Assembly: GCF_047246645.1 (NCBI RefSeq)
Contig: NZ_JBFOKR010000004.1
Span: forward strand, 62,001 to 126,000
Direction: 5' to 3'
DNA: 64,000 nt
Origin: Ferdinandcohnia sp047246645
Lineage (GTDB): Bacteria; Bacillota; Bacilli; Bacillales; Bacillaceae_L
Positions within the stretch are counted from its first letter, which is position 1. Every line of letters starts with the position of its first letter. Position numbers and translations under genes: made by a program. Positions 53,118 through 61,681 of the stretch are shown piece after piece. The notes below the pieces were generated by a model. That model was not told the origin of the DNA. It ran no database searches and worked only from the letters and a program-made list of their open reading frames with translations.

Positions 53118-55763
53118 TTACACCTGGGACAAGTAACCTGTATCCTTGACCCATTGTTTTTTGTTAATGCGTTCGTATTTGACGAGTTTTGTTTCAAATA
53201 GTTTTAATGGATCATAGTAGAGATCCGGGTTAACTCTCATTTTTGTTAGGTTTTGTTTGTGTTGTTCTACTAGATTCTTTGTTTCTTCAATTGAAATCGA
53301 TAGCTGGTCTAGTGGTTCTTTATAAAATAGACTAACATCTTGTTCTAACGATTTTTTAAAGAAGTCAAATTGCTGCCAGAACTTTGCTTGGATTGATTCC
53401 GTTACTTCAGTGTATTGCGCATTTTCAACATATCTCACGTACTGATTGTATAGATATGTTTGCTGCTTTTGAGGCAGCAGGCCTAATACCTTGCCTGCAC
53501 TCTTCAACAACACTTGTGCTGGATTGTGGCGGAGCATAATGTTTACTTTTTCAATTTCAACTTTGTATGTCATACGACTGATGTCTCGGCGCCAGTCCTC
53601 AACTACTTTAAAGTCGCTTTGCAGATTAAGTTCTTTTTCAGGATAGCCCTCGGTAAGTGACGATGTCATTTCATTTAAATAAGTTTGCGTTTCGGTAAGC
53701 TTTTGATTCGAATTTTCAATCCACTCCTTTAGTGATGAGGAGAGATTTGGTAGAATTTCTTCATTAAAAAAGCTCTGTATTTCACTGTTCATTTTTTCGT
53801 TTAGCTCAATGTGAAGTTGGTTAAAGTTACTGTCTTCTTTAATGAATTTCGAACAATTTTTCAGTACCTCAGGAATCCTCTCTGAAAGTACCTTGTTAAC
53901 CTCCGTTTTTACACTTGCGAAAGAGTCAATAATTTCCTTGCTTTGGTCCTTTTCTTTATCGCTAAGATTGTTTACCAAACCAGTTAATCTATTGATGTAT
54001 TCCTCATTATGAGAAATAGAATCTATAAGTTTATTTTCAGCTTCTACCCGTTTTTTGAGCAAGCTGCTAATCATCTTTCTAAGTAGGAAAAGGATTTTCT
54101 CTAATCGATTTATGCGCGTAAACTCTTTTGAAATTACCGTGATTTCTGAATGTGTAGTGAAGATAGTTGCTTCTGGAAAGTATTCTTTAATTCTTTCTTC
54201 ATCATACGTATTAGGTAGAACAAAATGAACAGGGATGTTAGCAGTAGCCTGTTTAATTCTAGCTAAATAATCGAAATCACTCTCAGATAGAATTTCTGCT
54301 TCACTTACAAATAAAACTCCATCCATCACAGGTAAGTAGCCAAAGGTAACCTTCTTCTCCATGATGTATTCTTTATATCCAGTCGTCTTAATTTGAAGCC
54401 CTGACTTTTGCAAGAATGGTGAGAAGACTGTTGCTTCAATAATAGAATCCGGTGCTATAACTTCATTAAATCTTTCTATTTGTGTACGACCAGTATCTGT
54501 TATTTCATTCAATTGATTCTCAGTTCCATGTTGGATGCTCATAAAATTTGAAAGCGAAGGGACAATGATTTCCTCGTTTAGGATTGAGTTAATAAAAGGT
54601 GCTTTACCTTTACCAAGTACAAGGAGATTCAATGCATCCTCATTAAAAAGCTGGTTGTAGCCCCAAATTAACTTGCTGCTTGTTTCGATATTATTCTGTT
54701 TTGCCCAGTCAATGATTGTTCTCATAAAAGACTTACATTCTTCTAAGGTAACCGGATGATACTGTGCTTTATCCAGTACGATTTCAGCTTCTTTCGTAAC
54801 CACAGATTTTATCGTCGATGGAAAGATATCATTCCATGCCAGTATTGCGGCTGCCGGTGCCAAACCGTTCGCTGGAGGCGTTAGATTGAACCAATGAATT
54901 AATAGTTTTGGTGTAAGTTGGCCAATATCACGTAATAGATATTTTCCATTTGTAAGTTCTAAGTATGCTTCCTTAAATAGATTTGAAATCGCGTGCCAAG
55001 AATCGTACGGATCAATCTCTAAATCTTTTAAAATCTGATTTACTGCATGTAACCATTCTAAATAATGGCTTGTTTCCTGATAGCTTTTCCAAGTGAACAG
55101 GATAAGCTGTTTGAACCTTGCTTGATCTAACTTATAAAGTTTTCGCAACACAGGAATGAATGTGTCAGGTGCGAATGAACTGCTGTGGCCAGCTTCACTG
55201 TACGAAATTAGAACATCAAACCATTCTAAAGTGTCTTTTCGCAGCGTCTCGCTGAGTGCTAGCTCCATTGCGTTCAGCCAATCTTCTTGCTCCTCGTAAA
55301 AACGTTTTGCAATATCAGTTAGGCCAGGATAGTCAGGGTTCTCGGATACTGCTTCCTGAATAACACGGTATGCAGATTCCAGCTTTTTATCTTCAAGATA
55401 AAGTGAGAATAGATTTAACGATACCTCACTGTTCAGTACTTTATTTTTCGAAAGAATAGATCCATAGACTTCCTCCGCATTGGAGAGTAATCCTAGCTCG
55501 TAATACGCATCCGCTATATTCTTTTTCGCCCAAGGCGCTAATTCATTTGCAATGCTTTCCCATTTATAAATGGCAGCTTCATAGTCTTGATGATGGAAAT
55601 AAACCTCTCCCTGTGCAAAACGAATAAATGACAGGTCATATGGCTCCTTTTCCTGTTCAGCCATAAACGCATCGCCAAGAATCGCTATCGGGTGCCTAGT
55701 ATCACCTTCTGGCAGTAATGTTTGATAATACGTTTTCGTAATAAATTCAGTTTCAGTTGACAT
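53118..55763 (-). CDS. TPR protein with degenerate dynamin-like GTPase domain
   Basis: Cytoplasmic protein of about 881 aa. Residues 40-190 are helical repeats of TPR type (FAQGEVYFHHQDYEAAIYKW, ADAYYELGLLSNAEEVYG). Residues about 375-550 resemble a dynamin-family GTPase, but all nucleotide motifs are altered. The P-loop reads GKGKAPFINSILNEE, the DxxG motif appears as KTTG and NKxD as PNTYD. The segment MDGVLFVSEAEILSESDFDYL matches the strand after switch II. The remaining 330 residues are long helices with coiled-coil character. ATG at 55763 follows TAGGAGG; seven codons upstream are not needed. It probably does not hydrolyse GTP; it may scaffold membrane or cell-division partners. Confidence 0.78.
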   Translation of the reverse strand: MSTETEFITKTYYQTLLPEGDTRHPIAILGDAFMAEQEKEPYDLSFIRFAQGEVYFHHQDYEAAIYKWESIANELAPWAKKNIADAYYELGLLSNAEEVYGSILSKNKVLNSEVSLNLFSLYLEDKKLESAYRVIQEAVSENPDYPGLTDIAKRFYEEQEDWLNAMELALSETLRKDTLEWFDVLISYSEAGHSSSFAPDTFIPVLRKLYKLDQARFKQLILFTWKSYQETSHYLEWLHAVNQILKDLEIDPYDSWHAISNLFKEAYLELTNGKYLLRDIGQLTPKLLIHWFNLTPPANGLAPAAAILAWNDIFPSTIKSVVTKEAEIVLDKAQYHPVTLEECKSFMRTIIDWAKQNNIETSSKLIWGYNQLFNEDALNLLVLGKGKAPFINSILNEEIIVPSLSNFMSIQHGTENQLNEITDTGRTQIERFNEVIAPDSIIEATVFSPFLQKSGLQIKTTGYKEYIMEKKVTFGYLPVMDGVLFVSEAEILSESDFDYLARIKQATANIPVHFVLPNTYDEERIKEYFPEATIFTTHSEITVISKEFTRINRLEKILFLLRKMISSLLKKRVEAENKLIDSISHNEEYINRLTGLVNNLSDKEKDQSKEIIDSFASVKTEVNKVLSERIPEVLKNCSKFIKEDSNFNQLHIELNEKMNSEIQSFFNEEILPNLSSSLKEWIENSNQKLTETQTYLNEMTSSLTEGYPEKELNLQSDFKVVEDWRRDISRMTYKVEIEKVNIMLRHNPAQVLLKSAGKVLGLLPQKQQTYLYNQYVRYVENAQYTEVTESIQAKFWQQFDFFKKSLEQDVSLFYKEPLDQLSISIEETKNLVEQHKQNLTKMRVNPDLYYDPLKLFETKLVKYERINKKQWVKDTGYLSQV

Positions 55764-56022
55764 GTGAATACCTCCTAATGCCAAGTGGTCATGGTGTGTT
55801 AAATCGTTGATGAGTAATGTGTTTTGGGGACCAGTTTCTATTGGTCTGGGTTTCAGTGTTTATAACCCTATTATATAAGAATACGTTTGGGTTGCTAGTT
55901 TAATGTCGGTTGTATAGTAAGAGTATCCTTAAAATCTTTTTACAAAAAAGGAACAAATTCTTTTCCTGTCGAATCATTACTATTAGAAAAATATTACATT
56001 TTTAGTAGGGTGAGGGAAAAAG

Positions 56023-56400
56023 ATGCTCTGGTTTAAAATATCTGCAGTTTTCTTAATACTCGTGTATGTAATCTTTTTAGCTAGAAAAGAATATAAGAAT
56101 TTTACAAATGAACAAAAAGAAGAATTCAAAAAGGAACTAAGGGTAAACCCATTTTACCTGTTTCTACATATGCTATCCTATATCGGCTACTTTTTCCTAT
56201 TCATATCGATTGTATTTTATGACATTCCTATATTGCGATATATAGCATTTTTCTTAATGGGTCTAGGGTACGTTATTGATGGTGCAGAACAATTTGAACT
56301 TAAGAATGCTAAGGGTGGGGTAATTATTATAGCTATAGGTTCAATTATGATCTTGGGGGCAGCTTTTTTCGTGTTGAGGTCTTATTTTTTGGTAGGGTAG
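56023..56400 (+). CDS. Small membrane protein of unknown function
   Basis: 125 aa with four predicted hydrophobic spans (about 3-20, 45-65, 70-85, 100-120). The loop after the first span is strongly charged (RKEYKNFTNEQKEEFKKELR). I recognise no family. ATG follows GTAGGGTGAGGG. It stands alone, divergent from the TPR-protein gene, with an A/T-rich repeat region after it. Confidence 0.75.
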   Translation: MLWFKISAVFLILVYVIFLARKEYKNFTNEQKEEFKKELRVNPFYLFLHMLSYIGYFFLFISIVFYDIPILRYIAFFLMGLGYVIDGAEQFELKNAKGGVIIIAIGSIMILGAAFFVLRSYFLVG

Positions 56401-56449
56401 AACAGCACGTATAGAATTAGAAAATTAAGTGAATCAGCAATTAATTCAT

Positions 56450-56536
56450 TTAGTATGCAATTATAGAAATTAATAAGCAATTATTCAGGGTTAGTATGCA
56501 ATTATAAAAATTAATAAGCAATTATGCAGGATTAGT
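56450..56536 (+). repeat. 41-bp tandem repeat, two copies and a partial third
   Basis: Units begin with TTAGTATGCAATTATA at 56450 and 56491 and recur as a partial TTAGT at 56532. The two full copies differ at only a few positions. Each contains two AGCAATTA/TGCAATTA half-units, so the repeat has internal structure. It lies in an otherwise gene-free stretch (56401-56688). Confidence 0.85.
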
Positions 56537-56688
56537 CAGCATTAAAGATAGGTATTCATATTTGATGGCTAATATTTTATAGATAATAGATAAAATATAG
56601 CTTGAAATGGAACTTTTTATAACTAAAAGCGTCAAATGTATAAAGAAGTACGGTAGAAAATAACCTGTGTCCGATTAGGAGGAGATTT

Positions 56689-57125
56689 ATGAGATGGTTA
56701 CTTAGTTTGGTAATAGTTTTACTTTTAGGTGGTTGCATGAGTGATACTAAAAAAGAAATATTACTAGAAGAGTCTAGCCATGTAGAAAATGTTTAACAAT
56801 AGATAAGGTTCTTGCGTCTTTTGATGGCGAGGGAATCGCCTTAGAAGAAACAACAATAAACGAGAATAATGTGTTTCAACTGGGTTTAGTTGCGGTGAAA
56901 CCACAAGTTTTCACATTAGATAAGGGCACATTATCCATCTATGTTTTCCCTTCTTCAAAGGAACGTGAACAAGGTAAAGAAGAGTTTGAACAAGCAACGG
57001 CTGCTGCTAGTCTCGAGCCTTATGAAGAATATGTGAGTTCTAACGTTTTGCTTTTTTACACGGAAGGTTCGGATCAAACTGCCGGGAAGATTAAATCTGC
57101 TATAGAAAAAATATCGGATAAGTAA
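56689..57125 (+). pseudogene. Frameshifted small lipoprotein gene
   Basis: ATG at 56689 follows TTAGGAGGAG and encodes MRWLLSLVIVLLLGGCMSD, a lipoprotein signal with Cys at 16. This frame stops at 56794 (TAA) after ESSHVENV. The -1 frame continues directly as LTIDKVLASFDGEGIALEE and stays open to 57125, ending in a folded-looking domain (TLSIYVFPSSKEREQG). The joined product of about 145 aa would resemble small Bacillus lipoproteins. One base lost or gained near 56788-56793 explains it. No slippery heptamer supports programmed frameshifting. Function unknown. Confidence 0.8.
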
Positions 57126-57143
57126 CAAACCATGGGAGCTCGA

Positions 57144-57177
57144 AAAAACGTAGTAGAATCATCTCTGCTACGTTTTT
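57144..57177. terminator. Bidirectional terminator between the two decayed genes
   Basis: A 14-bp stem with one G-T pair (57144-57157 with 57164-57177) and a six-base loop, bordered by A and T runs on both sides. Confidence 0.88.
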
Positions 57178-57183
57178 AAACTA

Positions 57184-57573
57184 CTATTCTTTTTCAATTA
57201 AAAAAGTAATCGGTACGAATAAGAAAAAAGCGAGCAGCAATAAGCTTCCACCCAAGATGAAAAATACTAAAACAAAGGTTTCATGTAAACCAAAAGGGTT
57301 CAGGTTGTACATCTACATGCCTACCGTTAATCCAAAGGCTCCAACCATTCCAGTAATGCTGTGGATGGCCACAAGTTTTTTGAGTTTAATTGTGTAGACT
57401 CGATAAAATATACCCCAGGCAAATACAGACAACCACCCTACTAGTAAAATATGAGCGTGAATCGGTCGTAACGCATAATCCATATTTCCAGACATATGCG
57501 AGCCTAAAAACGTACCAATTACGCCAAAAATTGCTGCGAATCGAATTAGGCGAATACTCCATTTTCGTTCCAT
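57184..57573 (-). pseudogene. Small cytochrome-oxidase-subunit-I-like membrane protein, interrupted by TAG
   Basis: The first 86 codons encode a membrane protein with PIHAHILLVGWLSVFAWGIFY, the pattern of short proteins annotated as cbb3/NorB-type oxidase subunit I-like. An in-frame TAG at 57313-57315 stops it after GLTVGM. The same frame then runs on for 42 more codons (MYNLNPFGLHETFV, then a hydrophobic span and FLIEKE) to TAG at 57184. The joined length of about 129 aa is what this small family usually has. A nonsense mutation is the simplest explanation. ATG at 57573 follows a GGAGGT. Confidence 0.8.
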
Positions 57574-57739
57574 TTTTAATACCTCCGATCAATACACACT
57601 TTCTATCGAGTATACAATAACTTTGTATTTTACCATACAGAAATAGAATAAATTAGTCATAGAAGACTACTAGGATAGAAGGAATCTTCCATTTTTATAG
57701 CGAATTTTAAAGATAAATAAATAGAAAGTAGGAATAGAT

Positions 57740-58246
57740 ATGGAGATAATTGCGGAAACCGATCGATTGTTGCTAAAGGTTTTTGAAGAAACAGATGCCC
57801 AAGATGCCCAAGCTTTTTGGGGAGATGAGGAAGTAATGGAGCATTGTAATGGTGCCACTCCACACGAGATCTTACCAAAAGTACTGAAATCATATGGGGA
57901 TTGCCATGCTGCAAAAGGCCTTTCGGTATATGGGGTTGTAGAAAAAGAGTCCGGTAGAGTCATTGGAGCAGCAGGCTTTAATGTGCGAACTTCTCTTGAA
58001 ACGGTTGAGTTACTATACCATTTTGCAAAAGCTAGTTGGGGTAAGGGCTACGCATCAGAAGCTGCTGCAGCCTGCATTGATTATGCTAAAAAGGTGCCAA
58101 ATGTAGGGAAGATATATGCCTCTGCTGATTTGAAGAATGCAGGGTCTTTAAAGATTTTAGAAAAGATTGGTTTTACCTATAAGGGAATGAAGTGGTTTGA
58201 AGATACAAATCAGGAAGAGCCTTATTATGAGATGGAGATCAGTTGA
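57740..58246 (+). CDS. GNAT-family acetyltransferase (RimJ/RimL type)
   Basis: 168-aa N-acetyltransferase that would transfer acetyl from acetyl-CoA to an amine. ETDRLLLKVFEETDAQDAQAFW is the typical N-terminus. The CoA-binding region is ASWGKGYASEAAAACIDYAK, and the C-terminal part has NAGSLKILEKIGFTYKG. The start has a weak site (TAGGAAT). Single gene, followed by a strong terminator. The acceptor substrate is unknown. Confidence 0.92.
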   Translation: MEIIAETDRLLLKVFEETDAQDAQAFWGDEEVMEHCNGATPHEILPKVLKSYGDCHAAKGLSVYGVVEKESGRVIGAAGFNVRTSLETVELLYHFAKASWGKGYASEAAAACIDYAKKVPNVGKIYASADLKNAGSLKILEKIGFTYKGMKWFEDTNQEEPYYEMEIS

Positions 58247-58260
58247 GTAGAAATAAACAT

Positions 58261-58297
58261 AAACAAACCTATTTGATTATTGCAAATAGGTTTGTTT
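58261..58297 (+). terminator. Terminator after the acetyltransferase gene
   Basis: Perfect 15-bp stem (58261-58275 with 58283-58297), seven-base loop, followed by a T-rich stretch. Confidence 0.9.
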
Positions 58298-58491
58298 GTG
58301 TTCCTTTTTCATTAGGTAAATCACTTAATGAAGAAGTGGGGTTTGGAAAAAAGCGGAACGTTAATTGAGTAATAGCAGAAATTATCTGTGTGGAAACTCC
58401 ACTGACAGAATTATTGAAAAAATTCGTTTTATTTCGTTACTCGAAATGTTATGATAGATTCATAGATTTTTTACATATGGAGGTATGGAAC

Positions 58492-60486
58492 ATGACAAAA
58501 CGACCGATTACTGCAGAAGACTTGAATAAGTTCAAATATGTGGGAGATCCTCAGGTTTCTCCGAGTAAGGACAGAGTTGCGTATGTGTTAACGCAGGTGG
58601 ATACAGAGAAGGATGGCTATTATTCTCATATTTATGTAACAGACTTAAACGGTGAAGGTAGACAGTTTACGTACCATTTTTCAAAGGATAGTTTAGTGAA
58701 GGATGCTGCTCCAAAGTGGTCTCCGGATGGTAGCGCGCTTGCATTCCGTTCAAACCGTACTGGTAAAAATCAGGTTTGGCTATTACATACTGATGGTGGG
58801 GAAGCGGTTCAGCTGACAGATGTGAAACAGGGTGTTGGCGAATTCGTTTGGTCTCCGGACGGAAAGCAGTTAGCTGTTACAGTGAGCGGAGAATTAAAGC
58901 TTTCCACTGATAAAGATGAAGAGAAAAAGGAAGAAAAAAGCGATGTAAAAGTAATTACTAGACTTCGTTACAAAGGTGATGGAGTTGGTATTTACGGTGA
59001 GGATCGCAAGCATGTTTATTTATTTGATGTTGAAACAAAGTCATATACAAAGGTAACTGACGGAGAATATGATTTCGGTCAGGTGCGTTTTACTCCTGAT
59101 GGAAAAAGCTTATTCTATATTGCAACAAAGGCTGAAGATAAAGAATGGGGCTATCTGCCAGCAATCTGGAAATACGATATTGCTTCAAAGGTAGAGACGT
59201 TATTTTATCAAGGAAATGGTTACTTAATGGCACCTTCTGTATCACCGGATGGAAAGTGGCTTGCAGTAGCGGGGCATACACGTGGGGAAAGAAGCCAAGG
59301 GAATACAAATGTGCTTCTATTCTCAGTTGAAACAGGTGAGTTGAAGAACCTAACAGAGCAGTTTGATTATACAGTTGGGAATCTAGTAGGTGTTGATGCG
59401 AAGTATGATACTGCAGAGTCACGTTTAATCTGGGATTCTACGAGCACTGGCATTTACTTCTCGGCAACAGTTGGCGGGGACTGCCAGTTGTTTAAGGTGA
59501 ATCTTGAAGGCGAAGTATCAGCTGCACTTTCTCCATCAGTAGCGAACGTTACTTCTTACGACATTGTAAGTGAAGACCTAGCTGTTCTTGTTCTAGGAAA
59601 TCCACACTCAACTGGAGATGTTGTAACGCAAGACCTGAACAATGTGAAAAATGTAACGAAGCTAACTGATTGGAACAAAGAGTTATATAGTGAGGTGCAT
59701 TTAAGCACGCCTGAAAACTTCTTTTACAAGAGCACAGATGGCAAGGATATCGAGGGTTGGATACTAAAGCCATATGGTTTTGAAGACGGAAAAACATATC
59801 CGATGATCCTTGAAATTCACGGTGGTCCAGCAACTGCATATGGAAATGGGTTACACCATGAAATGCAATTAATGGCATCAAAGGGGTATGTAGTGCTTTA
59901 CACAAATCCAAGAGGAAGCCATGGCTATGGTCATGATTTTGTAAATGCGGTGATCGGTGATTACGGCGGCATGGATTACGAAGATATCATGGCTGGAGTT
60001 GACTATGCGTTAACTAGATATAGCTTCATTGACCAAGATAACCTTTTTGTTACTGGCGGAAGCTATGGTGGATATATGACGAACGTGATCGTAACTCGTA
60101 CAGACCGTTTCAAAGCAGCTGTTACACAACGTAGTATTTGTAACTGGCACAGCTTCTATGGAACAAGTGACATTGGGTTCTTTTTCACAGAGTGGCAGCA
60201 TGGACATGCGGATTTATGGGATGATGTGGAGAAGTTATTGAAGGTTTCGCCGTTAACATATGCACGCAATGTTAAAACGCCAACACTTATTCTGCACAGT
60301 GAACAGGATCTACGTTGTCCAATGGAGCAAGCTGAGCAGTGGTATATTGCGCTTAAGCGATTAGGTGTAGATACTAAATTCGTCCGCTTCCCTGACGAAA
60401 ACCATGACCTATCTCGTTCAGGTAAGCCGAAACACCGTCAAGAGCGTTTGAATCATTTGATTGGGTGGTTTGACGAGAGACTGTAA
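58492..60486 (+). CDS. S9-family serine peptidase (prolyl-oligopeptidase/acylaminoacyl-peptidase type)
   Basis: Cytoplasmic serine peptidase, 664 aa. Residues 1 to about 390 form a beta-propeller with repeated WSPDG-type blades (KWSPDGSALAFRSNRTG, FVWSPDGKQLAV). The C-terminal alpha/beta hydrolase has Ser524 in GGSYGGYM, Asp606 in SEQD and His638 in ENHD, a complete triad. The start at 58492 follows GGAGGT; the frame extends 34 codons upstream without a ribosome site. No signal peptide. Monocistronic. Confidence 0.94.
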   Translation: MTKRPITAEDLNKFKYVGDPQVSPSKDRVAYVLTQVDTEKDGYYSHIYVTDLNGEGRQFTYHFSKDSLVKDAAPKWSPDGSALAFRSNRTGKNQVWLLHTDGGEAVQLTDVKQGVGEFVWSPDGKQLAVTVSGELKLSTDKDEEKKEEKSDVKVITRLRYKGDGVGIYGEDRKHVYLFDVETKSYTKVTDGEYDFGQVRFTPDGKSLFYIATKAEDKEWGYLPAIWKYDIASKVETLFYQGNGYLMAPSVSPDGKWLAVAGHTRGERSQGNTNVLLFSVETGELKNLTEQFDYTVGNLVGVDAKYDTAESRLIWDSTSTGIYFSATVGGDCQLFKVNLEGEVSAALSPSVANVTSYDIVSEDLAVLVLGNPHSTGDVVTQDLNNVKNVTKLTDWNKELYSEVHLSTPENFFYKSTDGKDIEGWILKPYGFEDGKTYPMILEIHGGPATAYGNGLHHEMQLMASKGYVVLYTNPRGSHGYGHDFVNAVIGDYGGMDYEDIMAGVDYALTRYSFIDQDNLFVTGGSYGGYMTNVIVTRTDRFKAAVTQRSICNWHSFYGTSDIGFFFTEWQHGHADLWDDVEKLLKVSPLTYARNVKTPTLILHSEQDLRCPMEQAEQWYIALKRLGVDTKFVRFPDENHDLSRSGKPKHRQERLNHLIGWFDERL

Positions 60487-60536
60487 TTTTGTGATGGGAC
60501 GACAGGTACTTGTCTTATTAACGCGAATTATTTTCA

Positions 60537-60566
60537 TTGACATTTTTAGGTAGTATCATTTAAACT
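60537..60566 (+). promoter_or_regulatory. Promoter upstream of the SAM riboswitch
   Basis: TTGACA (60537-60542) and a weak -10 TAAACT (60561-60566) with an 18-bp spacer. This would start transcription about 30 bp before the riboswitch. Confidence 0.5.
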
Positions 60567-60602
60567 TAAAAACAATAAAATTAGTTTAATATTTTTGTAT
60601 AT

Positions 60603-60714
60603 TCTCTTATCAAGAGTGGTGGAGGGACTGGCCCGACGAAACCCGGCAACCGTTCATGTTGACACATGAAAAGGTGCTAAATCCTGCAAAACGTTTGTTT
60701 TGAAAGATAAGAGA
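60603..60714 (+). ncRNA. SAM-I (S-box) riboswitch aptamer
   Basis: The S-box core is clear: AGAGTGGTGGAGGGACTGGC, CCCGGCAACC, then AAGGTGCTAAATCC and GAAAGATAAGAGA. P1 forms between TCTCTTATC (60603-60611) and GATAAGAGA (60706-60714). With SAM bound, P1 forms and the terminator at 60738 is free to fold. Without SAM, GATAAGAGAGGC can pair with GCCTCTCTATC (60740-60750) as an antiterminator. It controls the dehydrogenase and transporter genes downstream. Confidence 0.95.
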
Positions 60715-60737
60715 GGCGCAGCTTCTATAGTTGATTA

Positions 60738-60765
60738 ATGCCTCTCTATCTAGAGAGGCATTTTT
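60738..60765 (+). terminator. Riboswitch-controlled terminator
   Basis: Perfect 10-bp stem (60738-60747 with 60752-60761), loop ATCT, followed by T residues. Its 5' arm overlaps the antiterminator partner of the aptamer. Confidence 0.93.
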
Positions 60766-60856
60766 ATGTTCATGGAACGTAGATTTTGAAAACTTCTCAC
60801 GTTCAATTCTGATTAAAACGATTGAAATAGTTGGTGAAGAGAAAGGAGGTAGTGAT

Positions 60857-61621
60857 ATGTATGTTATGGATTTGACAGGAAAAGTGGCAATTGTCACTGG
60901 TGGTGCCAAGGGGATTGGTAAAGCGATCGTTGATGCCTTGCTTGAATGTGGTGCACAAGTGGCTGTCATCGATCTTGCCTCACCGCCTGAATCACAATCT
61001 AAAAATCTACTATATTTACAAGGTGACATCACCCAGAGTGATCTCGTCCAGGAATTTGTAGATAAAACGATAAAACACTTTGGACGATTAGACATTCTGG
61101 TCAACAACGCAGGAGTATCCTCAATGGATTATGTTGTAGACATAAAAGAAGCGGACTGGGAGCGGGTTATGGATGTGAATGCAAAAAGCGTGTATCTCTG
61201 GAGCCAAGCCGTCGCTCACTATCTTATCGAACAGGGTCAAGGCGGAAAAATTATCAACATCGCTTCACAAGCAGGTAAGAATGGCTATCGATTAATGGGA
61301 AGCTATGTTGCGTCTAAGCATGCCGTTTTAGGTTTTACAAAGGTAATGGGAATTGAATTAGCAAAACACCAAATCAATGTAAATGCGGTTTGCCCTGGAA
61401 TAGTTGAAACAGATATGAAGCGAAGAGAGCGTGTAATTGGCGGGGAGTTAAGAGGTTTAGACGCCCATGCAATTGAAATGGAGGATATATCACAAGTACC
61501 ACTTGGCCGAACAGCAAAACCTGAAGATGTGGCAAATGTGGTGATTTTCTTGGCTTCAAGGTTTTCCGATTATATGACGGGGCAAGGAATAAATGTAACC
61601 GGCGGCATGACAATGTCCTAG
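60857..61621 (+). CDS. SDR-family dehydrogenase under SAM riboswitch control
   Basis: Short-chain dehydrogenase/reductase of about 254 aa. NAD(P) motif VTGGAKGIGKAIV, NNAG at LVNNAGVSS, catalytic Tyr and Lys in GSYVASKHA, and the C-terminal INVTGGMTMS are complete. It is closest in style to sugar-alcohol or acetoin dehydrogenases; the substrate is unknown. ATG at 60857 follows AAAGGAGGT; the frame continues upstream into the riboswitch region and that part is not coding. It lies between the S-box and an NhaC-type transporter, so a role in sulfur-compound metabolism is suggested by regulation. Confidence 0.9.
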   Translation: MYVMDLTGKVAIVTGGAKGIGKAIVDALLECGAQVAVIDLASPPESQSKNLLYLQGDITQSDLVQEFVDKTIKHFGRLDILVNNAGVSSMDYVVDIKEADWERVMDVNAKSVYLWSQAVAHYLIEQGQGGKIINIASQAGKNGYRLMGSYVASKHAVLGFTKVMGIELAKHQINVNAVCPGIVETDMKRRERVIGGELRGLDAHAIEMEDISQVPLGRTAKPEDVANVVIFLASRFSDYMTGQGINVTGGMTMS

Positions 61622-61681
61622 GTGGCTCTTTAGATAAAAGAAAGTATAAAAGTAAACAGTAAAAGAGGAGATGAGCGTAGA

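Noticed and set aside
56785..56796. Programmed -1 frameshift in the lipoprotein gene
   Set aside because: No X-XXY-YYZ slippery sequence and no downstream structure; an indel is simpler.
57313..57315. TAG read as pyrrolysine
   Set aside because: No pyl genes or family precedent are visible; nonsense mutation or sequence error is more likely.
60610..61107. 165-codon minus-strand frame
   Set aside because: It overlaps the SAM riboswitch and the dehydrogenase gene, both well supported on the plus strand.
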